Shown in pieces: positions 27,246-36,366 of a stretch of DNA of 64,000 nucleotides. The stretch is from assembly GCA_025210235.1 (NCBI GenBank), contig JAOASG010000063.1, positions 1 to 64,000 on the forward strand. The letters are read 5' to 3'. Numbering within the stretch: position 1 is the first letter of the stretch; every line of letters begins with the position of its first letter. The position numbers and the translations under genes are program-made. Origin of the DNA: Vallitalea sp. (GTDB taxonomy: Bacteria; Bacillota; Clostridia; Lachnospirales; Vallitaleaceae). Below the pieces are notes generated by a model. It saw only the letters and a list, made by a program, of their open reading frames with translations. It was not told where the DNA came from and ran no database searches.

Positions 27246-27410
27246 CTAAGGAAAGTTCTTTTGATATTCTAAATTCTTTTGCATAACTTCTTGTGATTTT
27301 TCAAGCATACTTATACTATTATCATCAGTTTTTATCGTACCTAATATTAATGCTCCTGCTATAAAAATACCTAAAGCGATTTTACCACAAATTATTATTA
27401 GATCTTTCAT
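27246..27410 (-). CDS. Tiny pilin-like peptide 1 of the Tad locus
   Basis: 54 residues starting MKDLIIICGKIALGIFIAGA, followed by a short polar tail ending QKNFP. A hydrophobic helix at residues 3-24 and no leader peptide. GGAAAGGATATAATTAA precedes the ATG. It is a paralog of the 56-residue product at 27552-27722. By size, hydrophobicity and position downstream of tadC it is a candidate for the structural pilin, but the usual Flp prepilin cleavage motif (Gly, then Glu-Tyr five residues on) is absent. Confidence 0.7.
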   Translation of the reverse strand: MKDLIIICGKIALGIFIAGALILGTIKTDDNSISMLEKSQEVMQKNLEYQKNFP

Positions 27411-27443
27411 TTAATTATATCCTTTCCGTAAAATAAGATTATC

Positions 27444-27548
27444 TAAGTAATTACAAAACTATCTTCATTTAATTCTAAGTGCAATATGCCTTCTTCATAT
27501 AATTAGATCCCTGTATTTAATGTAATCAAATTATTTTACAATTACTCA
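27444..27548. repeat. Short palindromic (MITE-like) element between the pilin-like genes
   Basis: 105 bp from TAAGTAATTACAAAACTA (27444-27461) to TTATTTTACAATTACTCA (27531-27548), inverted to each other with several changes. It ends three bases before the stop codon of the 56-residue pilin-like gene. Confidence 0.65.
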
Positions 27549-27551
27549 AAC

Positions 27552-27722
27552 TTAATTACTTGAACTCGTATCATAGCTAATTTTATCATTAATTGCAGTT
27601 CCAGCGCCACTTAAAACTGTTACTGCTTTTTTATCCAAAGAATTACTCCCACCAAATATAATTGTAAACCCTATAAATAATCCTAAAGCTATCTTAGCAC
27701 ACATAAGTAATAAATCTTTCAT
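27552..27722 (-). CDS. Tiny pilin-like peptide 2 of the Tad locus
   Basis: 56 residues, MKDLLLMCAKIALGLFIGFT followed by a Gly/Ser-rich stretch and a tail ending DTSSSN. Helix at residues 3-24, paralogous to the product at 27246-27410 over its first 20 residues. GAGGGGTGT precedes this ATG; a longer frame to 27758 overlaps tadC and is unlikely. Candidate pilin of the system, without a recognisable prepilin peptidase site. Confidence 0.7.
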   Translation of the reverse strand: MKDLLLMCAKIALGLFIGFTIIFGGSNSLDKKAVTVLSGAGTAINDKISYDTSSSN

Positions 27723-27750
27723 ATCATACACCCCTCTTTTTATTATTTTT

Positions 27751-28605
27751 TTATCCAAATAAATTCATAGTCTCAATCTTCGGTATCCAAACAGTTATCA
27801 TAATAAAATTAAGAAATAATACAAACACGGGTATTATGATTGGTAAATATATAAAGTCGGATATAATATTTTGCCTTCTATGTTTTTCTGTAATATGCTT
27901 TTCCCTAGTTCTTTCTTTAACGATGTCTATTTGTTCAACTAATTCTATTGGATTAAGTTTATCTAATTTCAATAATATAATACCTATTTCATTTCCCATT
28001 TTGGTATTAGTACTTTGTGTGAATTTCTTAAATGCTTCGTCTTCTTTTCCTAAGTTATAATACATTAAAAAGTTAATTAATGAACTCTTTGTTAATTTAG
28101 CAAATTTAATTAATTGATTAATAATATAATCTCCGCTATATGGTTTATCTTGCTGAGTTATCGCTATGTTTTTTAATTGAATTAGTATTCTATATAATTC
28201 GGCGTCTTTCTTTTTATTTTGCATAGATATAATCATTCTCATTACTAATATAAAAGGGCTGTCTTTCTTCCCAAATTTCTTTACAGGTGAGGATATAATA
28301 TATAATAGAAGTATAAAACCTATCACAAATCTTAATTTATTATGATTTAAATTAACACTTGAGATAATAGTAAAAAACATTAATAAAATAATTCTTATTT
28401 GATTATACCTATTTAACGTTATGTTAAAGCCAGCATCTAGAAATATATTATTAATATTATCCAAATCATTCTTTTTAATTTTTATTTTAGGTTTACGAAA
28501 TATATATTGACGATTTTTTCTTTTTATGCTTTTGAAGATTAACCAAGCACAGTAAAGAAGTGCACTGAGTAAACAGTAATATATTATAGTAAAATTAATT
28601 TTCAT
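27751..28605 (-). CDS. tadC: TadC-like membrane platform protein
   Basis: 284 residues with membrane segments near the N-terminus (about 7-20), two around 70-110 and one at about 255-278, a layout shared by type II/IV secretion F-domain proteins of the TadC kind. With TadB it would form the inner membrane platform on which the ATPase assembles the pilus. AAAGGAAAAGAG precedes the ATG. It follows tadB by 12 bases. Sequence is diverged, so the call rests on position, size and topology. Confidence 0.72.
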   Translation of the reverse strand: MKINFTIIYYCLLSALLYCAWLIFKSIKRKNRQYIFRKPKIKIKKNDLDNINNIFLDAGFNITLNRYNQIRIILLMFFTIISSVNLNHNKLRFVIGFILLLYIISSPVKKFGKKDSPFILVMRMIISMQNKKKDAELYRILIQLKNIAITQQDKPYSGDYIINQLIKFAKLTKSSLINFLMYYNLGKEDEAFKKFTQSTNTKMGNEIGIILLKLDKLNPIELVEQIDIVKERTREKHITEKHRRQNIISDFIYLPIIIPVFVLFLNFIMITVWIPKIETMNLFG

Positions 28606-28617
28606 CTCTTTTCCTTT

Positions 28618-29562
28618 CTAAATGTCAAATTTTTGTTTTTTTAATAATATAAGAATACTGCTATTTAAAATACTCATTATTATAATTATCATAAAGTAAT
28701 TAAATCCTGTAGGTGTATTTATTTGATACTCAAAAAATTGCTTAAACGATATATTAAATACTGATTTTGCAACTATCATGGAAATAATATATAATCCTGG
28801 AGTTATAAACTTAACAATAGTAACGCTCTCAAGATTAATCCTCTTTTCTCTTTCTTTATCTGTTATTGCTTGTTTAATTTCTTTTTGAATATCTTCAAGG
28901 CCTATTGTAATATTTATATTATCTGTTATGCTAATGTAAATGTTATTTGCTAATAACACAATCCATTCTGTATTTATAGCATATACAAAATCTTTAATTA
29001 TTTCTTCTAATTCTTCTACATTTCTATACTCTTTTAATTTTAACGCCATAATAAACATTTGACGCTTCATGATTGGTGCATTTTTTATTTTGTCAATTGT
29101 TTCATCGATAGCATCATATATATTTTTATTATTTAATTTATACTGATTCAAAAATTCATTTACGAATATATCTGCTTCATAACTTCCTTCTATCCTTATT
29201 TGTTTTAACTGTAACCTTAGAAAAATATATGGAATAAAAGATATAAAGCCTGCAAATATAAAGCTTCTAATTATTGACGTTCTTTGAATAACGATTAAAA
29301 ATGTAAGAAAAAATAATAATACACTAATTAAGTAAAAAGATGATACCTTTTTATCATTATCTTTTCCATAAACAATTAACATAAGTCTTTTGATATGCTT
29401 GTATAGATTAGATGACGGTTCTTCTTTTATTTCCCTAAATGTTTTCTTTGGCTTAATTACCTTTAAAAAGTAAAGAATATAATCTGTATAAATCAACCAT
29501 AGTCCAACGATTATCATTGAATATAAAGTGATTTTTATTAAATTTATAAGTGTATTCATCAT
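28618..29562 (-). CDS. tadB: TadB-like membrane platform protein
   Basis: 314 residues. Paired N-terminal membrane segments (about 8-30 and 78-115) and two C-terminal ones (about 250-310) surround a helical cytoplasmic region, as in the T2SSF family. Its ATG overlaps the tadA stop codon by one base, showing tight coupling. Role: inner membrane platform for a Tad pilus. Confidence 0.75.
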   Translation of the reverse strand: MMNTLINLIKITLYSMIIVGLWLIYTDYILYFLKVIKPKKTFREIKEEPSSNLYKHIKRLMLIVYGKDNDKKVSSFYLISVLLFFLTFLIVIQRTSIIRSFIFAGFISFIPYIFLRLQLKQIRIEGSYEADIFVNEFLNQYKLNNKNIYDAIDETIDKIKNAPIMKRQMFIMALKLKEYRNVEELEEIIKDFVYAINTEWIVLLANNIYISITDNINITIGLEDIQKEIKQAITDKEREKRINLESVTIVKFITPGLYIISMIVAKSVFNISFKQFFEYQINTPTGFNYFMIIIIMSILNSSILILLKKQKFDI

Positions 29563-31049
29563 TAATTACTACCTCTCAAACTATCATATACAGGTTTATA
29601 AACCAAATAATTATTATAGGGATGCTTTTCTTCTAATTTTTTTAATTCTAATTTAAAGTCTCTTAGAGCTCTTTCATTTTCTTCATGACCGATTTCTTCT
29701 TTATCTTCTCCAATATCATATTTAAATTGCCAACTATCCTTGCTATAATCATATTTACAAATTTGATGAATTGTTATTTCATGATTAAATCGATTAAACC
29801 TTATTTCATATATTCCTTTTAATCTTTTCTTGGTTTTATCTGCTAACTGTATAAAATGAAATACATAATGAAAAGTTTTTGCTACTTTAAATATTGTATT
29901 ATATAAATCCCCTCCATAAAATTTAACAATTTCGTCTGCTATATCGTAGCAAATATCTGATGGATCAGTAGTATGATAAGTTGTTTTACATCTTCTTGTT
30001 CCTTTATTAGCGGCTCTCATCGCAACATTAAGAGCTCGTCCATCTCTTGCTTCTGCTGATATAATGTAATCTGCATCTGAACGTAATATTGGTTTTATTA
30101 TATTACCTAACTCTTCATCATCTGCAACTAATTGGATTATTGGCGCATAAGGTTGAAGTTTATGAGCAGGTATTTCTGCTCCTGTTTCAATCATAAGTCC
30201 CTCCAAAGTAGTATCTTCATACATTTGCCATGTTTCTAAAAAAGTAGTTTTACCTGTTCTAACAGCTCCAGTAAATATAACGTTATAACCAATACTCACC
30301 ATGTTTTTTAGCATAGGAATTATATCTATAGGAATAGTATTTTTCTTTGCTTGTTCTTCAAAAGATAATTTCTCAATGATGTATTTTCTAAATATAATTA
30401 CTTCCAAATTCTCTTTGACTAATTTTTCTCCATATATCGTAATTCTTGTTCCATCATACATAGATACCTCTGCATGTTTTTGATCATAGTGAATATTTTT
30501 CTCGTTAAGTAATAATGCCTTAATTAATTGCCTTCTTCTATTATCGCTTATAGTTTGATGCTGTAATTTCATTTTTCCATTTTCCATAAAATATATTTTG
30601 TTCCCTATTATTTTAGCTGATTGAGATAAGCCATAGTCTTTACTATATTTCCACTGTGCAATACCACATAGCCCCCAACATTCATGGTAAATTGCATCAA
30701 CAATATCCTCATACCAATTAGGATACCACTCCATCAATTTATTGTTTCTTTTAAGGTAATCTTCAATATTATCTTTAAAATATTTCACTTCTAGTTCTTT
30801 TCCTAGAATAGCATTTTTTTGTCTTATTAATGTACTTGTTTCTATACCTTCATTTTCCCATCCAGAATGAAAATACGAAAAAATATTATCACATAAAATC
30901 CTAAATCTTGCTAACTCATCTCTATTCATATTAATTACTTTTTCTCTTGTTTCACCTGTTATAGAATAAATATATTCTTGCAAGTTAAATTCTTTTAGTT
31001 TAGCATGTTTATAAAACTTTTCTTTATCTTCTACTAAATTCTTCACCAC
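29562..31049 (-). CDS. tadA: TadA/CpaF-type pilus assembly ATPase
   Basis: 495 residues. The Walker A loop FTGAVRTGKTTFLE is near residue 260, followed by the Asp and His boxes typical of secretion ATPases (SDADYIISAEARDGRALNVAMRAANKGT; CKTTYHTTDPSD). The N-terminal 200 residues are an all-helical domain as in CpaF. It powers pilus extension at the cytoplasmic membrane. The start is GTG at 31049 or GTG at 31046, with AAGGGG upstream; the upstream gene stops one base earlier. Confidence 0.9.
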   Translation of the reverse strand: MVKNLVEDKEKFYKHAKLKEFNLQEYIYSITGETREKVINMNRDELARFRILCDNIFSYFHSGWENEGIETSTLIRQKNAILGKELEVKYFKDNIEDYLKRNNKLMEWYPNWYEDIVDAIYHECWGLCGIAQWKYSKDYGLSQSAKIIGNKIYFMENGKMKLQHQTISDNRRRQLIKALLLNEKNIHYDQKHAEVSMYDGTRITIYGEKLVKENLEVIIFRKYIIEKLSFEEQAKKNTIPIDIIPMLKNMVSIGYNVIFTGAVRTGKTTFLETWQMYEDTTLEGLMIETGAEIPAHKLQPYAPIIQLVADDEELGNIIKPILRSDADYIISAEARDGRALNVAMRAANKGTRRCKTTYHTTDPSDICYDIADEIVKFYGGDLYNTIFKVAKTFHYVFHFIQLADKTKKRLKGIYEIRFNRFNHEITIHQICKYDYSKDSWQFKYDIGEDKEEIGHEENERALRDFKLELKKLEEKHPYNNYLVYKPVYDSLRGSN

Positions 31050-31050
31050 A

Positions 31051-32196
31051 TCACCCCTTACTACGAATATTTAACCATTTTCTTTTTTTAGGGATGTCCT
31101 TTTTACCTAGATTATTTTGATTTATAATAGTATCCGCTAATTTATTAATATCCTTAATAATATCTTTATCATTGTAATGAATTAGTGATTTTCTATCATT
31201 TTCAGCTTGTAATGCATATTTGCAAAATTCTATTTTAGATAAATAAGGCTGTTCATATAATTTTGATACATCATAAGCTGTAGGCAGTGAACCATCTGGG
31301 ATATGTTTGTTGACAATTAATTGAAAGTCATCTAATGATAATTTTTCTAAGATAGGTTTTTTTTCCATATATCTTCTTAAACTATTTTTTTGTTGAGTAG
31401 TTACTAAATATCTATGATTAGTAGCTGTAAGAGCACTTATTGGCATCGCTCTATCAATATTACTGCCTGCATCTATCACCACAAGGTCACATTCAATTGA
31501 TAACGTATTAAGTAAATACTCTATGTGTTTTGGCTGATATTCTTTTCTATAAAGTATTGATTTAGTACCTTCAATAATATAAAAGTTATCTTTTATTTTT
31601 TCTGCTATGTCAAATATTTCTTCTGTAGTTGCTAATTCTGATATTAGTTTAATTTTAATTGTATCAATATTGTTTTTAAAATCTATGTCAATGTAATCTG
31701 TACCTGCTTCACCATCTAAAAAAATAAGGCAAACTCTTGCATCAGATTTTTCTACTATTTTTTCAGCTATACACTGGGCTACTTGTGTTGTTCCTACTTT
31801 TGAATCAGCACCAAAAAACGTAACAATGTTTTTATTAATAGTTAAATTATTTTTTTTAATAATTTGCGAACAAATATATTCAACTATATTTTCTTCTGTC
31901 ATATAAGGCTGAAGCATTATAATATTATTAGATTCTAAAATGCTTTTTGTGGAGAATTTAAAATTATCCAAAGTTATTTTATAAAATATGTAATTAGATG
32001 TTATTTTATCTGCGTTTTTTAGTAAATCATTAATATTAATTATTTTATCATCAATAATTGTAATATCTTCTTTTATTTCATCTAATGACGTATCCATAAT
32101 TACTTCTTGAAAATATGTAACATTAAGTAGCTTTCTTCTTAGAATTTCATTGTTAGATACTAGATGAATTTTATAATTTTGCTCTACTATTGTCAC
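31051..32196 (-). CDS. cpaE: CpaE/TadZ-like pilus localisation ATPase
   Basis: 381 residues. An N-terminal receiver-like domain (about 1-125) without obvious phosphorylation residues is followed by a MinD/ParA-type domain with deviant Walker A VTFFGADSKVGTTQVAQCIA (about 128-147) and a conserved DAGSNIDRAMP segment. CpaE/TadZ proteins place the pilus machine in the cell. GTG start at 32196 has a weak ribosome binding site, so the start is uncertain. It lies just before tadA. Confidence 0.82.
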   Translation of the reverse strand: MTIVEQNYKIHLVSNNEILRRKLLNVTYFQEVIMDTSLDEIKEDITIIDDKIININDLLKNADKITSNYIFYKITLDNFKFSTKSILESNNIIMLQPYMTEENIVEYICSQIIKKNNLTINKNIVTFFGADSKVGTTQVAQCIAEKIVEKSDARVCLIFLDGEAGTDYIDIDFKNNIDTIKIKLISELATTEEIFDIAEKIKDNFYIIEGTKSILYRKEYQPKHIEYLLNTLSIECDLVVIDAGSNIDRAMPISALTATNHRYLVTTQQKNSLRRYMEKKPILEKLSLDDFQLIVNKHIPDGSLPTAYDVSKLYEQPYLSKIEFCKYALQAENDRKSLIHYNDKDIIKDINKLADTIINQNNLGKKDIPKKRKWLNIRSKG

Positions 32197-32339
32197 CTAC
32201 TTTCTTATTAAATTTATTTACTGTTATTATAATCACATTTAATTTGCTGTTCTTATTAATCACATTAAGAGGTATTATAAAATATATTTCCTAAGATATA
32301 TTCCTATTATTAATACACTTTTGCCAATGATTTTCTTAT

Positions 32340-33014
32340 TTATTTATACATTATAATAAATACTTTATCTTGCTTAATGGACTCTCTTAGTAAATTAACT
32401 ATTTCTAAATCTGTAATGATTTCTATTTCTGAAATTCTACTTGTACCATTAAACCTTTCTTCATCACTTAATGAAACAACCTCTCTATTTGCTCCATCTT
32501 TTACATATGCCACTGTTGTATTTACAATTGCGTCTTCTTCTAATGCCTCTTCTATGTACATTGGTATATCACCATCAACATCTATAGTTTCACTTTTTCT
32601 ATTTTTATCAATCTCGTAAAAATATATTTTATCTCCACGTCTAAGTGAATTAGGAAATGCCATTATCCATTCTCCTGGAATTTTAAATATATACTCATCT
32701 TCATCTAGTACTAAACAAGGATCTTCAAAATATTTTTCTACTAACTGTACCCCTTTAGGAATATAATTATTTGCAGCTTTGCCTATAATTATTTCTTTTT
32801 TAGTTATTACTTCTTTTATTAGTGTACTTTCTTCTCTTTTTTGGTACTGCAACATATCTTTTGTAATAACCTCATTTTTGTTAATCTCTTGTGTTAGTAC
32901 TACAATATCTTTGTATAATAAATTTTCTCTGCCATGGACTTCCCAATAAAAGATAATTCCAATAGCGATTATTATTAAAACAATTCCTAATAGGCCTTTG
33001 AAAAAATTTTTCAT
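32340..33014 (-). CDS. cpaB: CpaB/RcpC-like SAF-domain protein
   Basis: 224 residues. One N-terminal membrane anchor (about 7-25) and then a SAF domain (VVLTQEINKNEVITKDMLQ ... GKAANNYIPKGVQL, about 38-105), the hallmark of CpaB, FlgA and related proteins that act outside the membrane. AGGAGGCGTAT precedes the ATG. It stands between the kinase fusion and cpaE, consistent with the Tad gene order. Confidence 0.8.
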   Translation of the reverse strand: MKNFFKGLLGIVLIIIAIGIIFYWEVHGRENLLYKDIVVLTQEINKNEVITKDMLQYQKREESTLIKEVITKKEIIIGKAANNYIPKGVQLVEKYFEDPCLVLDEDEYIFKIPGEWIMAFPNSLRRGDKIYFYEIDKNRKSETIDVDGDIPMYIEEALEEDAIVNTTVAYVKDGANREVVSLSDEERFNGTSRISEIEIITDLEIVNLLRESIKQDKVFIIMYK

Positions 33015-33023
33015 ATACGCCTC

Positions 33024-34616
33024 CTATCCACTTGTATAATTATATTTATTTTTAAATCTATAAAATCTTCCATATTTTCTCTTATTATATTTATCGCTTA
33101 TTCCTTTTGGAAGCAATTCTTTATATATACTCTTAAAATTTTCATCTAAAATTTTCTTTATTATTGGTTCACTGTATGGAAATTTCTTTTTATATGCTGT
33201 TTTATATACTAACTCTGATGGGAAGTTAGGTATAACTACATCTGGCTTAATTCCTAAATAATTAGTTAATACATTTTTATTAATACCTATATTATCATTG
33301 TTTAGAACAAATCGAATCTTATTATTTCTTTTATTTAATTCTTGTATTTTCTTAAACAAATTATAATTTGCCATTATATCTGGTGGCATAGCATTATAAA
33401 TAGCGTATATTAGGTCAAATTCTGTTATAATATTTTCTATTTCATCATAATTATATCCAATGTCAACTATAGATATTAATGACTCTTTTGCTGAATATAT
33501 TAATTTAATTGTTTTATTATCGTCCCAATTGTCTATCTCTTGTTTTGTAGCATCTTTAACTAAATACATAATATTATTTATTAAAGCTATTTTATCTCTA
33601 TCAACATGATTATCCTCATTTATTTCATTTATTATAGAATAATAGTCTAAATCAATATAATTAGAAATACCTATTAAATCATAAATATAAGCTTCGTTAA
33701 ATGGTAATTCTATTAATGATACAAGAAAATCTTTATCTGCTATAGCAGTTGCTAAATTAGTAGCAAAAAAAGTTGATCCTGCCCTTTTGGTAAGAGATAA
33801 TACCCCTATTGTCTTTTGCTTTACTCCTGAATATACTTTATATGTCTTCTTTTCTTTTTCTTGTTTTAATTGAATTAATTCTTCTTTGATGTGGGTAATA
33901 GACTGATATCTTTCATTTGGTTGAATTCTAGTACACCTTTCAATTATGTTTTTTAAAGTATCTGAATATCTACCAATTATGATGTCTTTATGGATAGTAT
34001 TAAGATTATTCCCTGTTATTAGAAAGTATAATGTTACCCCAAAACTATATATGTCAGTTCTAACATCGCTTTGTCCTGAACCATATTGCTCGGGAGCAGC
34101 ATAACCTCTAGTTCCTAATAAAACAGTATCTGCGTTTGAGTCATTCTTATATTTTCTTGAAATACCAAAGTCAATAAGTTTAATTCTATTTCCTTCAGTA
34201 AGAATTATATTAGACGGTTTTATATCTCTGTATATTATCGGATATGGTTTTCTTGAATGTAAATATTCGAGTACATCACATATTTGTAATGCAATGTTAA
34301 TTATATCTGTTTCTTTTATTTGTTTATTATTATTTTTATAATCTTTAAGATTAATGCCTTTTACATATTCCTCTATTATGTATAAGTATTGTTCGTCTTC
34401 TTCTATGTCAATAATTTGTGGAATTAATGGATGGTTTAGGTCTTTTAATATTCTTGGCTCTGCTAATAAATTAATTTTACTATTGTTTTTTTCTATTCTT
34501 TTTATAGCCCATTGATTGCCAAGTCTAATATTTTCTGCAAGAAATATACTGCTCATACCTCCTTTTCCTATTTCTCTTATAATGAGATATTTCCCGAAAA
34601 AAACTTTCCCTACCAT
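33024..34616 (-). CDS. Ser/Thr protein kinase fused to a ParA/CpaE-like domain
   Basis: 530 residues. Residues about 8-265 are a eukaryotic-type kinase: GKGGMSSIF glycine loop, Lys in QWAIKRIEKN (about 39), catalytic YRDIKPSN, DFG in LIDFGISRKY, and TRGYAAPEQYGSGQSDVRTD. Residues about 275-510 resemble a MinD/ParA fold but the nucleotide loop SLTKRAGSTFFATN departs from the usual GKGGxGKT. No membrane segment or PASTA repeats. As the first gene of the Tad operon it may phosphorylate or localise pilus parts; function is inference. AGGAGCTTAT precedes the ATG. Confidence 0.85.
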   Translation of the reverse strand: MVGKVFFGKYLIIREIGKGGMSSIFLAENIRLGNQWAIKRIEKNNSKINLLAEPRILKDLNHPLIPQIIDIEEDEQYLYIIEEYVKGINLKDYKNNNKQIKETDIINIALQICDVLEYLHSRKPYPIIYRDIKPSNIILTEGNRIKLIDFGISRKYKNDSNADTVLLGTRGYAAPEQYGSGQSDVRTDIYSFGVTLYFLITGNNLNTIHKDIIIGRYSDTLKNIIERCTRIQPNERYQSITHIKEELIQLKQEKEKKTYKVYSGVKQKTIGVLSLTKRAGSTFFATNLATAIADKDFLVSLIELPFNEAYIYDLIGISNYIDLDYYSIINEINEDNHVDRDKIALINNIMYLVKDATKQEIDNWDDNKTIKLIYSAKESLISIVDIGYNYDEIENIITEFDLIYAIYNAMPPDIMANYNLFKKIQELNKRNNKIRFVLNNDNIGINKNVLTNYLGIKPDVVIPNFPSELVYKTAYKKKFPYSEPIIKKILDENFKSIYKELLPKGISDKYNKRKYGRFYRFKNKYNYTSG

Positions 34617-34966
34617 ATAAGCTCCTATTTACTTATAATTTTTATTTATCTGTCTTTTATTGAGATATAATGGTATTATATATTATGTTTTGATATTTAG
34701 CAACATTATTTTTATGTTTTTTCATAATTATTGTATTTTTATAATTTTAATTGTTTATTCGAGGTGATTGTGATATAATAACTTTCAAAAAATACGTTTA
34801 ACGAAAAATCAATTATTAAGTGTTATAATGTTATCTTATTTTGTTGAATTATGTCTAATAATATTAAATAATATCAAAATATGTAACGAAAATAATGTAA
34901 AGTAGCGTATAAGAAAAAGTGACTACGTCAAACTCAATAAATAAAAAATTTAAGGAGATTATTTAT
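34617..34966. other. Divergent promoter region between the Tad locus and the SLH-giant protein operon
   Basis: 350 bp, AT-rich. A plus-strand promoter candidate lies at 34751-34779. I could not find a convincing minus-strand promoter for the kinase gene, nor any small gene. Confidence 0.5.
34751..34779 (+). promoter_or_regulatory. Candidate promoter of the SLH-giant protein operon
   Basis: TTGTTT (34751-34756), 17 bases, TATAAT (34774-34779). The leader to the ATG at 34967 would be about 180 bases. Confidence 0.5.
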
Positions 34967-36358
34967 ATGAAAAAAACATTAGTAGTACTAAGCTTATTAA
35001 CTACATTCATAATTAACTCAATTATAGTAACTGGTATGGATAAAAAAATTTTTTCAGATGTTGAAGATGATTTTTGGGCATTAGAAAGTATAGATTATTT
35101 ATCTTCTAAAAGAGTAATAAATGGATTTACAGATGGTTCGTTTAAACCAAATTTCAATGTCCAGATTGATGCTTTTCTTAAAATGACAGTTACGTCTCTA
35201 GGATATACTGATATTACAAATGCTGATGATTATTGGGCAAATAACTACATCAAAAAAGCCTTAGAGCTAGGATTAATTGAAAAAGACCAATTTTTTGATT
35301 ATACACAGCCTATTACTAGGGAAGAAATGTCAAGTATCATTGTAAAAGCTATCAAAGATGAACAAAAAGCTGATACTAGAGATTACGTTGAGTCATATGT
35401 AAAAGATTTTTCCTCTATCTCTTATAAGTATAAAGAAGAAGTTAAAGATGCCTACTCCCTAGGTATTATTACAGGACTTCCAAGCGGAGAATTTCAACCT
35501 CAAAATTACTCAACTAGGGCACAAGCGAGTGCTATTATACATAGAATGATTGATAAAAATGTGAGAAAGCCTTTTGTATTAAAAGTCCCTATTGAGAATG
35601 ATGTTGAAAGTGGAAATATGAATGATAATGATGGTAATGAGATAACTAATGAAAATACCGATACTGATATAAGTGATACTACTAGATTAGATGATGATAC
35701 ACCTATTGAGGATATACATAAGGTTGAAGATGGGAAAGTTGTTTATAGTACGGAGAAGATTATGAAGATATTAAAAGGTTATCCTTTAATGCCTAATTCA
35801 TATTCTAATGATTTTGAGGAAAATAATCGTATATGCACAGATATGCAATGTGAACGTGATTATTATGATGAAGCATCTAGAAATGCAACAGAATTTATTG
35901 AAACACTTTTTACACGTAATTATAAAACTTTAGATAAAGAGAGTTACTCCACAAAACTTTTGTATTGGTTAAAAGCATATATGTATTATAAAGAAAAAGA
36001 TTATGAGCCAAAGAAATTTGCTAGTGTTTGGGTTGATGAAACGGAAATGTGGAAAGTACAGCAAGATACGATCTTTGTTACACATCCTTGTAAAATGGCT
36101 CTTACTAATAGTGATAGTCATGAAATATTAAGAGGTCGTTTGTACTTTAGATATACTAATCATGAAAATACTAATAATATTCTATATGAAATGGACTTAG
36201 CTATTAACAATTTAAAGTTTGAGAAGTGGTATTATGTAGATGTTGATGTAGAAATGTTTAGACCTATGACTAATCTTCCAATTACATGGGAGACAAGTAA
36301 ATATATGTTACATTCTCTTCATTATCTTAGTGATGTAAAATTAGTAGACGGACAGTAG
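34967..36358 (+). CDS. SLH-domain cell-surface anchor protein
   Basis: 463 residues. Signal peptide (about 1-25), then three SLH domains: IFSDVEDDFWALESIDYLSS (about 28-75), NYIKKALELGLIEKDQ (about 85-135) and DFSSISYKYKEEVKDAYSLG (about 145-205). An Asp/Asn-rich linker leads to a C-terminal domain of about 180 residues that I do not recognise. SLH repeats anchor proteins to the wall polymer. ATG at 34967 follows AAGGAGATTATTTAT. First of three co-directional genes divergent from the Tad pilus, so it may anchor or present the pilus or the two giant proteins. Confidence 0.85.
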   Translation: MKKTLVVLSLLTTFIINSIIVTGMDKKIFSDVEDDFWALESIDYLSSKRVINGFTDGSFKPNFNVQIDAFLKMTVTSLGYTDITNADDYWANNYIKKALELGLIEKDQFFDYTQPITREEMSSIIVKAIKDEQKADTRDYVESYVKDFSSISYKYKEEVKDAYSLGIITGLPSGEFQPQNYSTRAQASAIIHRMIDKNVRKPFVLKVPIENDVESGNMNDNDGNEITNENTDTDISDTTRLDDDTPIEDIHKVEDGKVVYSTEKIMKILKGYPLMPNSYSNDFEENNRICTDMQCERDYYDEASRNATEFIETLFTRNYKTLDKESYSTKLLYWLKAYMYYKEKDYEPKKFASVWVDETEMWKVQQDTIFVTHPCKMALTNSDSHEILRGRLYFRYTNHENTNNILYEMDLAINNLKFEKWYYVDVDVEMFRPMTNLPITWETSKYMLHSLHYLSDVKLVDGQ

Positions 36359-36366
36359 GTGATTAA

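Noticed and set aside
27115..27560. Three regularly spaced similar sequences around the pilin-like genes, considered as a CRISPR-like array
   Set aside because: The copies are palindromic units of about 100 bp with genes between them, not short direct repeats with unique spacers.
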